Shown piece after piece: positions 53,082 through 60,797 of a stretch of DNA of 64,000 nucleotides; the first letter of the stretch is position 1; each line of letters starts with the position of its first letter. Both the position numbers and the translations under genes were made by a program. A model generated the notes under the pieces. That model was not told where the DNA came from and searched no databases. It saw only the letters and a program-made list of their open reading frames with translations. Origin of the DNA: an uncultured Clostridia bacterium (GTDB taxonomy: Bacteria > Bacillota > Clostridia > Peptostreptococcales > Anaerovoracaceae). The DNA is taken from contig CAKQOE010000002.1 of the NCBI GenBank assembly GCA_934255545.1, positions 46,076-110,075 on the forward strand, in the 5' to 3' direction.

Positions 53082-53917
53082 GCGGAAAAAGAAACTTGTT
53101 TGAAGAATTAAATATTGAAAAAAAAGAACAGGATCTTTCAGGACCGCTTGATGTCGATGTTCAGACGATAAGACGAAACGTCAGCGAAAAGCTTGACGCT
53201 GAATCGTCTGCATATCCCGCATGCCCGATACAAAATGAAAGGAAGTCTGTTACAATGAAATTAAATGCAATCAAATCAAATACAAGATCAAAGAAAAAGA
53301 TATCTGTTATTGCAGCAGTCGCTGTACTTGCGCTCGGTACGACAGTATTTGCAGCAAGCGGGATAATATCAAACTGGTACAGCTCATCATCATCAGATCC
53401 TGAATACAAGTCACTCCCGACCGCACAGCAGGTCAAAAAAGATATAGGATACGATGCTGTCCTTATCAGTGAATTTGAAAACGGTTATGCATTTAAGGAC
53501 GGAAGCATCGTAAACAATAATCTTGCGGATGAAGACGGTAATTCAGTCGAAAAATTCAAGTCAGTATCATTTGATTACGAAAAGAACGGCGACACAGTAA
53601 TATTTTCGCAGGACAAATTCAACTCCAAAATCGATATGGACGGAAATGTGATCAAAACTGTAGACGGAACTGATATTTATTACTACAGCTATACAAACAA
53701 GATAGTTCCGGCTGACTACAAGATGACTGATGAAGACAAAAAAGCAGAAGCAGACGGAAAGCTGGTGTTCTCATCCGGCTCATCAGATGTCCGGATAAGC
53801 GAAGTGCAAAGCGTGACATGGGTAAAAGATAACATACAGTATCAGCTTATGCAGATGGACGGCGCACTTTCCCGTGATGAGCTTGCCGAAATGGCTGAAG
53901 AAGTGATCAGCAAATAA
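53078..53917 (+). CDS. Membrane anti-sigma factor with DUF4367-like ectodomain
   Basis: 279 residues. Cytoplasmic N-terminus of about 75 residues, one membrane helix (KKKISVIAAVAVLALGTTVFAASGI, key part VIAAVAVLALGTTVFAA), and an extracellular domain of about 180 residues with SVTWVKDNIQYQLMQMDGALSRDELAEMAEEVI at the end, the DUF4367-type closing motif. Probably holds the ECF sigma factor at the membrane and releases it on an outside signal. Co-translated with it through the ATGA overlap. Confidence 0.85.
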   Translation: MSGKRNLFEELNIEKKEQDLSGPLDVDVQTIRRNVSEKLDAESSAYPACPIQNERKSVTMKLNAIKSNTRSKKKISVIAAVAVLALGTTVFAASGIISNWYSSSSSDPEYKSLPTAQQVKKDIGYDAVLISEFENGYAFKDGSIVNNNLADEDGNSVEKFKSVSFDYEKNGDTVIFSQDKFNSKIDMDGNVIKTVDGTDIYYYSYTNKIVPADYKMTDEDKKAEADGKLVFSSGSSDVRISEVQSVTWVKDNIQYQLMQMDGALSRDELAEMAEEVISK

Positions 53918-53953
53918 GATTTCCAGGCATAATAACATAACACCATACGAATT

Positions 53954-53987
53954 AAGGGGCAATGTGTACAGCATCTGCCCCTTTTCT
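53954..53987 (+). terminator. Terminator of the sigma/anti-sigma operon
   Basis: AGGGGCA (53955-53961) pairs with TGCCCCT (53976-53982), followed by TTTTCTG. Confidence 0.75.
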
Positions 53988-54016
53988 GATCCATGCATGA
54001 ATACACAAAGCCCCTT

Positions 54017-54032
54017 CAGGCGTCTCCGCCTG
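54017..54032. repeat. Tetraloop hairpin
   Basis: CAGGCG-TCTC-CGCCTG; the loop reads GAGA (GNRA) on the minus strand. Confidence 0.6.
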
Positions 54033-54062
54033 CATAAATGCTTATTTAGAGGCCGCTGAAAA

Positions 54063-54520
54063 GTCAGCAAAAGCGGCACAGATGAAAAATGCTGACCCGG
54101 AGGCGGCGAAAAAGTCAGCAAAATATCAGTATGATGAAAATGCTGACCTGAGAGTGCCGAAAAAGTCAGCAAAATATCAGTATGATGAAAATGCTGACCT
54201 GGAGGCGGCAGAAAAGTCAGCAAAATATCAGTATGATGAAAATGCTGACCTGTGAGCGCCGAAAAAGTCAGCAAAATATCAGTATGATGAAAATGCTGAC
54301 CTGCGAGTGCCGAAAAAGTCAGCAAAATATCAGTATGATGAAAATGCTGACCTGAGAGCGCCGAAAAAGTCAGCAAAATATCCGTATGATGAAAATGCTG
54401 ACCCGGAGGCGGCAGAAAAGTCAGCAAAATATCAGTATGATGAAAATGCTGACCCGGAGGCGGCAGAAAAGTCAGCAAAATATACGTATGATCGAAATGC
54501 TGACCTGAAAGTGCCGAAAA
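54063..54520. repeat. Nine-unit 51-bp tandem array of palindromes
   Basis: GTCAGCA...TGCTGAC hairpin units of 34 bases start at 54063, 54114, 54165, 54216, 54267, 54318, 54369, 54420 and 54471, an exact 51-base period. The middle (AAATATCAGTATGATGAAAA) is nearly constant, and the 17-base links come in two flavours, CTGAGAGCGCCGAAAAA and CCGGAGGCGGCAGAAAA. As 51 is a multiple of three, frames stay open on both strands, but the plus frame has a TGA in one link (54252) and neither strand has a ribosome site, so I treat it as non-coding. No cas gene is near and the links repeat, so it is not CRISPR. Confidence 0.85.
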
Positions 54521-54530
54521 AATATATTTA

Positions 54531-54551
54531 TTGTAATTGCTATTATTACAA
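54531..54551. promoter_or_regulatory. Dyad TTGTAA-N9-TTACAA
   Basis: Second copy of the dyad at 35808, with the same right flank (CTATTATTACAAAGATG). It lies 300 bases before a LysR gene. Confidence 0.45.
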
Positions 54552-54622
54552 AGATGTTCATCTGCAATCCCGCATACTGTAATTACAAGAAAGTATTAAT
54601 TTTCGCAATAATAAATTTACGG

Positions 54623-54709
54623 TTGACAACCGGAATAAAATGTTTTAATTTATTTAGTAGGTTAGCGCAAGCTAACTTTTTAAGGGTCTGCAAGTTAGTG
54701 ATAACTAAT
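54623..54709 (+). promoter_or_regulatory. Promoter and paired GTTAG-N6-CTAAC boxes before LysR
   Basis: TTGACA (54623-54628) with a TTTAAT-like -10 about 16 bases on. Downstream are two 16-base dyads: GTTAG-CGCAAG-CTAAC (54661-54676) and GTTAG-TGATAA-CTAAT (54694-54709). Their placement after the promoter fits autorepression by the regulator at 54864. Confidence 0.6.
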
Positions 54710-54712
54710 CAG

Positions 54713-54747
54713 TGAGCTTACAGCTCATCTGCGCTGCCGGGCAGCGC
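54713..54747. repeat. Twin hairpin element (variant)
   Basis: TGAGCT-TAC-AGCTCA (54713-54727), 3-base gap, GCGCTGCC-G-GGCAGCGC (54731-54747). Confidence 0.6.
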
Positions 54748-54863
54748 GTAACTCATTATTGCAAAAAATGCATTTATTGCAGCCCTGAAAATAAATTCGT
54801 GCAGATCATGTAGATCAGCAGATCTTACAGAGAAATATAAGTCAGCAGAGAAGAGTGAATATC

Positions 54864-55796
54864 ATGGATACAAAACAGTTGAGATATTTTCTGGAAATGG
54901 CCGACAGGCTGAGCTTCAGAGAAACAGCAGAAGCGCTCTACATATCACAGTCGGCGCTCAGCAGACAGATATCAGAACTCGAAAAAGAGCTGGGCGCAAA
55001 GCTTTTCAGGCGCTCAACGAGAAAAGTCGAGCTCACGGACGAAGGGCATATATGCCTGAAAAACGCACAGCGCATCATAGATGAAGCTGATGACATGAAA
55101 AGCAAAGTCATCCGCGCAGTTGAAAACCCTTCAGGAAACATAAACATCGGATGCTACGACAACGGCAGGCATACACTGTTTTACGAGCTGCTCTACAGGC
55201 TTCAGTCAAAATACAGGATGATAAACGTGAATCTCACAATGGGCGAGATGCCCGACATAAAGCGGAGATTCGAGCGGAACGAGCTCGACGTAGTAATAGC
55301 GCTTCGCGCATCATTTGCCGACAGGCGCGAGCTCGAGTTCATAACAGTAGGATCAGGCCAGCTTTACGCAGTGCTCCCCGAAGGCCACAGATTTGCCGGA
55401 CGCGATTCCATAAGACCGGAAGAACTCAGAGATGAGAACGTGCTCATAAAAAATGAATTCACGCGCTCCATACTCGACACTGTCATAAAAGAAGCCGGAC
55501 TGACACACATAGCGGTCAGCACAGAATCAAACTCAAACGTATCAAATATGATCCGCGTAGCGCTCGGAGAAGGCATAATGCTGACACCTGCGCTCGACCA
55601 TGAGACAACACTCGAAAACACAGGCACGATACGAGTCCCTGTCATGACAGAAAACTCCGGAATGTTCGACGAAGTAATAGTAAGAAAAAGATCAAACAAA
55701 AACAGCGCGTTCACCTGCCTCGCCCAGGTAATAAAAGAATACGCATCAGCCTCAGCCGACGCAGCGTCACCGCTGCCGATCACCGGCTGCATGTAG
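54864..55796 (+). CDS. LysR-family regulator of the second surface locus
   Basis: 310 residues from ATG 54864 (a GTG at 54855 is an alternative). Helix-turn-helix DTKQLRYFLEMADRLSFRETAEALYISQSALSRQISELEKELG, here with LSFRETAEALYISQSALS as the recognition part, then a standard effector domain (NIGCYDNGRHTLFYELLYRL ... SNVSNMIRVALGEGIMLTPAL). It is of a different subgroup from the three sulfur-island regulators. GTTAG-N6-CTAAC boxes before it and before the two surface genes downstream mark it as their likely regulator. Confidence 0.9.
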   Translation: MDTKQLRYFLEMADRLSFRETAEALYISQSALSRQISELEKELGAKLFRRSTRKVELTDEGHICLKNAQRIIDEADDMKSKVIRAVENPSGNINIGCYDNGRHTLFYELLYRLQSKYRMINVNLTMGEMPDIKRRFERNELDVVIALRASFADRRELEFITVGSGQLYAVLPEGHRFAGRDSIRPEELRDENVLIKNEFTRSILDTVIKEAGLTHIAVSTESNSNVSNMIRVALGEGIMLTPALDHETTLENTGTIRVPVMTENSGMFDEVIVRKRSNKNSAFTCLAQVIKEYASASADAASPLPITGCM

Positions 55797-55947
55797 GAAA
55801 CGCAACCGGAAAAATACTAAAAAGCATTGATCTTCAATATATTTTTAATTATTGCAAAAAACGCAACAATAAAAAAACTATCATATCAAGTACGCGCTCA
55901 TCATATTGTCATGCGCAAGCTTATATGATATTTTATTTGCGCTAAAG

Positions 55948-55982
55948 GTTAGCAGTATCTAACTTGATTAGTGCAGTCTAAC
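55948..55982 (+). promoter_or_regulatory. Paired GTTAG-N6-CTAAC boxes before the HID-repeat gene
   Basis: GTTAG-CAGTAT-CTAAC (55948-55963) and ATTAG-TGCAGT-CTAAC (55967-55982), offset by 19 bases (about two DNA turns), ending 28 bases before the ATG at 56011. Confidence 0.65.
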
Positions 55983-56010
55983 TAAATGTAAGAGAAAGGA
56001 TCTATGAAAA

Positions 56011-59000
56011 ATGATAAGAAAAAGAATTATTTCACTCATACTTGCGGGCGCGATGCTTCTGCCGATGAATGTATTCGCAGGTACGGTAAAGGCGTCTGAC
56101 TTTAAAGACATGCCGTCGGACTGGTCTGCAGAGCATCTCATAAAAGCTGTTGACAATGGTTTGCTCACAGGATCAGACGGAAACATAAACGCTTCAGGAG
56201 CTCTTACGGCTGCAGAGCTTGCGACTATAGTAAACCGCGCCTTCGGAGCAAAAGAAACAGCTTCGCTTGATGAATTCACAGACGTGGCTCTGACAGCATG
56301 GTACAGGGAGGATATGGCAAAGGCTGTAAAAATGGGTACGTTTAAAGGCGCAAACGGAAAACTCAGCCCGGAATCGCCTGTAACGCGCGAAAGAGCGTTC
56401 ACAGTACTTGCCAGAGCATTTGCTCTTGACAGCGGCAGCAGCAGCGCATTGAGCGCGTTTGCAGACAAGGATGATGTTTCAGCATGGGCGGCATCATCAA
56501 CAGCAGCGCTCGTATCTGCAGGCCATATCAACGGCTCAAACGGAAAACTGAATCCTAAGAGCAACATAACGCGCGCTGAATTTGCAAAGCTCATAAACAG
56601 CCTTGCTTCGTCATATATAGATAAAAACGGCACAGACTCTAAAACTGTCAACGGAAATGCCGTTGTACGCGAGAGCGGAGTGTCGCTCAGCGGACTGACT
56701 GTCAACGGTGATCTCATAATAGCCGACGGAGCTGAAAACATAAAGCTTGATAACGTAAAAGTAACAGGAAGGATCATAATACGCGGCAGCGCAGACAAGG
56801 TAAAAAGCACAGGAAGCACATCTGCTGCAAAGGGTATGATAACTGTTAAAGACGGAAAGACAGAAAATGTCGCAGCAGGCACATCAGGTGCAAACACCTC
56901 ATCAGGCAATTCAACAGCAACAGGCGGGGGCTCATCCTCAGGCGGAAGCTCATCAGGCAGCTCATCCTCAGGCAGTGCTTCATCAAACAACAGCACTGCA
57001 CCGGCTGAAGCAGTGATAGCAGAAGCGTCAGAGATGAAAGTCGTAACAACAGACGCCGGCAGCTGGCTGCCGATAGTATTTAAAAGCGGATTTACAAAGG
57101 AAAATACTACAGTCACTGTTGATGGAACAGATGTTACAAAATATGTAACAAATGTAACGGATGACGGATCAACGGCTAAGCTCCCGCTTATAGCAAAGCC
57201 GGGTACAGTAAAGCTCACGAGCAGCGGCAAGACTCAGACAGTAACTCTCGGTACTGCCCCGGAGGGCAGCGCGGTCTACACAGGTGACGATTACCTGCCT
57301 GATTACTTCCTGTCTCACGGGCCTGTTGCCATGTGGGATTATTACCTGACTAATTACGATGACGAAGGCAATGTACGCATAAATGCGAAAAAGACTACAT
57401 TCGGCACGGCGGCTGCCGTGAACGCGCATCCGAGCTATTCGGAAAATACTGTTCTTGATGAAGGCGATGAAAGCGGAACTACTGTTATCATGTTTAATTA
57501 TACAAAGGACAAGGACAAAACATGGTTCGATAATATTGCCGAGTATGACGAAAGTGCTAATGATGGCGCGCTTCAGCTCGTTTCACACGATCAGTACAAG
57601 ACGGTCCTTAATTATAACCTGCAGTTTGAAAAGGGCACGGCAGACCACAACGGAAACACTGTAGCCACACTTTCGATACCGTTCAACCAGAGTAATTTCA
57701 GGACTAACGGCAGGTATTATGTCCGCGTATGCTCGACTGACGCATCGACAGGAAAGAAGTCATACACGCTCGTTCCGATACAGATAGTAAACCATTACGC
57801 GCCTGAGCTTACAGTTTCTGAAACTCCGGAATCAGGCAGAAATCTCCATTTCAAGCTGAAAAACATGGTATATGCTATAACGAGTCCTATAGAAAGTGTA
57901 ACGCTGAGAAAGCCTGACGGCACTGTGGAAAAACTTGAAAATATAAACGATTATTTCCATATCAGTCAGGATTCCTTCGTGCTTTACAACGATGTTGAGG
58001 CAGAAAACGGAAAGGATCATCTCGATCAGGCAGGAAACTACACTATAACGATAGATGCGGCAGGATTTAAGACATTCAGTTGTACATTTAACGTAGCTGA
58101 AGGCGCACAGAGCGGTGATTCAAAGGCGGCAGTTTTATCAGGAAGCGGATCTGTAAAGAGCGCGGCAGTCGTTGATGCGCTGAGCAGCGCTACATCAGGC
58201 GGTTCATCTTCGAGCGGAACGTCATCAGACGGTGGATATGCAGTATCGGCGAATCTGCTGTTTAAGGGCGACCTTCTCGCAAACGCGCTCATACTTGAAA
58301 AGCTCGGAGCAGAAACGGAAGCAGCAGGCATCGTGCTTGATTACTGGAAGAGCAATACAGTATCTGACGCTGTATTTAACGTAGGAGATACTTCGTATTA
58401 CTCATGGAGCAGTTACATAAGCGCCGTAAATACTGCTCAGACACAGAATAAGCTTTATATACCGTTTGCAGAATACCGCAATACGGTCCAGCCTGATTTC
58501 GCGGCTCCGCGCGCGACAAAGGAAGTGCTTGAGGACGGGCTCCTCGGCGATATACAGGACAGCAGCATATCAGGAAAGCTCGAAACTCCTGGATACACAG
58601 TGTCAGGAAAGCAGGGCGAGGACGCAGTCTTCACATTCACGGGCGATAACGCAGCCGAATACCTCAATAACGTAACAGCGCTTTATCTCAACGGAGACTG
58701 GCGCGAGCTTTCAGAGGGCGCGTATACTATAAACACAAAAGCGGGCACTATAACTATAGCTTCAAAGTATCTGCCTGTAGGAAAAACTCAGCTTACTGTT
58801 CAGTCTGCAGGCTATCAGCCTCTTAAGGCGCAGTTCGAATACGGAAAAGTAAACGAGAGCGGCCTGGCGCTCGACATAACTGCTGAGGAAAACAAGCCTG
58901 TTCACGTAGCTGTAAGCGGCTCAGATGGCGATTTCCTTAAAAACCTTAAATCAGTTACACTTACAAAGGATGGAAAAGAGGATCCTGTTTACGCAAAAGG

Positions 59001-60321
59001 CGTCGAAGGCAGTGACGCGGTTTATTATGTCATCTCCGATGACAGGAAATCACTCGATCTCTACAATGTAACGCCGGGAACATACACGCTCAGTATTTCA
59101 GCAGAGTACTATGATGAAGCGCTTACTGGCGAATTTACAGTAGCCGGCGAAGTCGTTGTTAATGAAGTTCCGGATATGACCATAGCCGGAAGTGTGAACG
59201 CCAGCAACGGTGTATATGAAATTACATTTAATGATAAGAAAGACAGCGAAGGTAATTATATAACAACTACAGGTGATATCAGAAACTGGATATCTAAAGT
59301 AGAATCTGTTTCAGTAAACGGTATTTCATACACTGAATATACTAGCTTAATCGGTGGTTTAAAAGCTGATTCAACAGAGTTTGACTGGGGCAGTACATCA
59401 TGTGATTATCTTATGCTTGGTGCTAATGAATTTACAAAGGATACAGACAACGAGGTAGTTATAAAAGCAGAAGGATACAAAGACTTGACATTAAAGGTAA
59501 ATAAGGACGGTACAGTGAATACAGGTAGCACTCCGGTCGGCCCGACAGAGCCGTCACAGCCTGACCAGCCGGGCGAGACAGCAAAGCTTCCGACTGCGGA
59601 TCCGACGGTGACTAAGAAAACAGATTATACATCATATAATGATTATTATGAACTGAAATTCAGCGACGATGACAAAGCGTGGGTCAATAATATAACTGGT
59701 ATAACATTTGGAAATGATGAATATGAAGCTGTGAATTCAATATCAGATATCAGTAGCAAAAAATATCATATCAATCAGGAAAATGGAGCGATAGATATAA
59801 TACCATTTTATTATACATCATATCCATGCGAAGTAAAAATATCATCAAGTGGATATGAGGATCTTATTATAGAAGCAGATAAGGCAGGATATAATGCAGA
59901 TCCTACATTTACGATAAAGAACACAGGAGCGACAGAGCCCATAGATCCGTCACAGCCTGACCAGCCGGGCGAGACAACAGGAAATGTTCCTGCAGAAGCA
60001 CCGTCTATAGAAAAGGACGGAAGCGTGTATACACTTACTTTTACAGGCTTTGAAGACTGGATAGGTGGAGTTTCAGATATCAAGGTAGATGGTGTTTCAG
60101 GTACAAAAGATACTTCAAAGTGGAATTTGAATTCTACAGGGAAATATACTATAAATAAAGATTCAGAAGCAATCTACTTATATCTGCAGTCACCTTCGTG
60201 GGGAGGCGATGATATAGTTTATACTGTAGTTGTATCATCAAATGAGTGCAGCGACGTTACTCTTAAAATAACAGTACCAAGCGGGCTGCTTTCAGCTCCA
60301 ACAGTAAATATAGTAAAATAG
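56011..60321 (+). CDS. Large SLH protein with hemoglobin-interacting-domain-like repeats
   Basis: 1436 residues, AAAGGA ten bases before ATG 56011. Signal peptide to about 24, three SLH domains (about 29-205), a short beta-solenoid-like piece (VNGDLIIADGAENIKLDNVKV), a Ser/Gly linker (about 295-330), then beta domains to the end. From about 610 on, at least five segments show the DUF1533/hemoglobin-interacting-domain pattern: W-x-N-x-I-x-S-V-x-V-N-G ... Y-x-I ... I-x-V-x-A-x-G-Y-x-D-L (for example WVNNITGITFGNDEY ... VKISSSGYEDLII). In Streptococcus Shr such domains bind hemoglobin. Pro/Gln/Gly spacers (EPSQPDQPGET) separate the last ones. Likely a wall-anchored hemoprotein receptor; ligand is inferred. 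Confidence 0.8.
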   Translation: MIRKRIISLILAGAMLLPMNVFAGTVKASDFKDMPSDWSAEHLIKAVDNGLLTGSDGNINASGALTAAELATIVNRAFGAKETASLDEFTDVALTAWYREDMAKAVKMGTFKGANGKLSPESPVTRERAFTVLARAFALDSGSSSALSAFADKDDVSAWAASSTAALVSAGHINGSNGKLNPKSNITRAEFAKLINSLASSYIDKNGTDSKTVNGNAVVRESGVSLSGLTVNGDLIIADGAENIKLDNVKVTGRIIIRGSADKVKSTGSTSAAKGMITVKDGKTENVAAGTSGANTSSGNSTATGGGSSSGGSSSGSSSSGSASSNNSTAPAEAVIAEASEMKVVTTDAGSWLPIVFKSGFTKENTTVTVDGTDVTKYVTNVTDDGSTAKLPLIAKPGTVKLTSSGKTQTVTLGTAPEGSAVYTGDDYLPDYFLSHGPVAMWDYYLTNYDDEGNVRINAKKTTFGTAAAVNAHPSYSENTVLDEGDESGTTVIMFNYTKDKDKTWFDNIAEYDESANDGALQLVSHDQYKTVLNYNLQFEKGTADHNGNTVATLSIPFNQSNFRTNGRYYVRVCSTDASTGKKSYTLVPIQIVNHYAPELTVSETPESGRNLHFKLKNMVYAITSPIESVTLRKPDGTVEKLENINDYFHISQDSFVLYNDVEAENGKDHLDQAGNYTITIDAAGFKTFSCTFNVAEGAQSGDSKAAVLSGSGSVKSAAVVDALSSATSGGSSSSGTSSDGGYAVSANLLFKGDLLANALILEKLGAETEAAGIVLDYWKSNTVSDAVFNVGDTSYYSWSSYISAVNTAQTQNKLYIPFAEYRNTVQPDFAAPRATKEVLEDGLLGDIQDSSISGKLETPGYTVSGKQGEDAVFTFTGDNAAEYLNNVTALYLNGDWRELSEGAYTINTKAGTITIASKYLPVGKTQLTVQSAGYQPLKAQFEYGKVNESGLALDITAEENKPVHVAVSGSDGDFLKNLKSVTLTKDGKEDPVYAKGVEGSDAVYYVISDDRKSLDLYNVTPGTYTLSISAEYYDEALTGEFTVAGEVVVNEVPDMTIAGSVNASNGVYEITFNDKKDSEGNYITTTGDIRNWISKVESVSVNGISYTEYTSLIGGLKADSTEFDWGSTSCDYLMLGANEFTKDTDNEVVIKAEGYKDLTLKVNKDGTVNTGSTPVGPTEPSQPDQPGETAKLPTADPTVTKKTDYTSYNDYYELKFSDDDKAWVNNITGITFGNDEYEAVNSISDISSKKYHINQENGAIDIIPFYYTSYPCEVKISSSGYEDLIIEADKAGYNADPTFTIKNTGATEPIDPSQPDQPGETTGNVPAEAPSIEKDGSVYTLTFTGFEDWIGGVSDIKVDGVSGTKDTSKWNLNSTGKYTINKDSEAIYLYLQSPSWGGDDIVYTVVVSSNECSDVTLKITVPSGLLSAPTVNIVK

Positions 60322-60345
60322 TTCAATATTTAAACTTACCGAACA

Positions 60346-60376
60346 GACCGGCAGAATTAAAGCTGCCGGTCTTTTC
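60346..60376 (+). terminator. Terminator after the HID-repeat gene
   Basis: GACCGGCAG (60346-60354) pairs with CTGCCGGTC (60363-60371), followed by TTTTCTGCTTTTT. Confidence 0.85.
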
Positions 60377-60393
60377 TGCTTTTTCAGGACCTG

Positions 60394-60430
60394 CACGCGC
60401 CTGCGCGTGACGTCAGCTGCCGGGCAGCTG
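60394..60430. repeat. Twin hairpin element (variant)
   Basis: CACGCG-CCTG-CGCGTG (60394-60409), 4-base gap, CAGCTGCC-G-GGCAGCTG (60414-60430). The rest of the gap to 60714 is AT-rich with nothing recognised. Confidence 0.65.
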
Positions 60431-60714
60431 CAGGGATAAATGCTGTTACATCAGGATCAAAGATAATTTCATTTTTTGAGATAATAGAGTGAAAAACGGT
60501 AGGAACAGCCGGGAAATATTTATGTTAATTACATATATATCTGGCAGCGCAAAATGTTTTGCGATAAATTATGAATTTTACGGATATATTTCTGCAAATC
60601 AAGATAATATTATTAAAAAATTAAGATATATTATTTCGGATTTTGTAATTCTTAATTCTGAGTAAAGAATTATGATGTTGAAGCAGATATGCGGAGCACA
60701 TAAAATGTTTCTTG

Positions 60715-60730
60715 GTTAGGTGTTGCTAAC
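60715..60730 (+). promoter_or_regulatory. GTTAG-N6-CTAAC box before the FMN-domain gene
   Basis: GTTAG-GTGTTG-CTAAC, 67 bases before the ATG at 60798. Third location of this dyad in the locus. Confidence 0.6.
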
Positions 60731-60797
60731 TATGCCGAAAGGCAGAGGTATATGTGTGTAATACCTGTTTAAATATTTTCAGGAGAAAGGAAAAGTA

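Noticed and set aside
53783..54478. Long open frame on the minus strand with a 17-residue repeat (GQHFHHTDILLTF)
   Set aside because: It is produced by the 51-bp array, whose period is a multiple of three. It runs on into the antisense of the anti-sigma gene and has no ribosome site.
54063..54520. CRISPR array
   Set aside because: The segments between palindromes are themselves repeated in two types rather than unique, and no cas genes are near.
54307..54582. Plus-strand open frame with SAKYQYDENAD repeats
   Set aside because: Same array. The frame is cut by a TGA in one link and has no ribosome site at its start; translation remains possible but unsupported.
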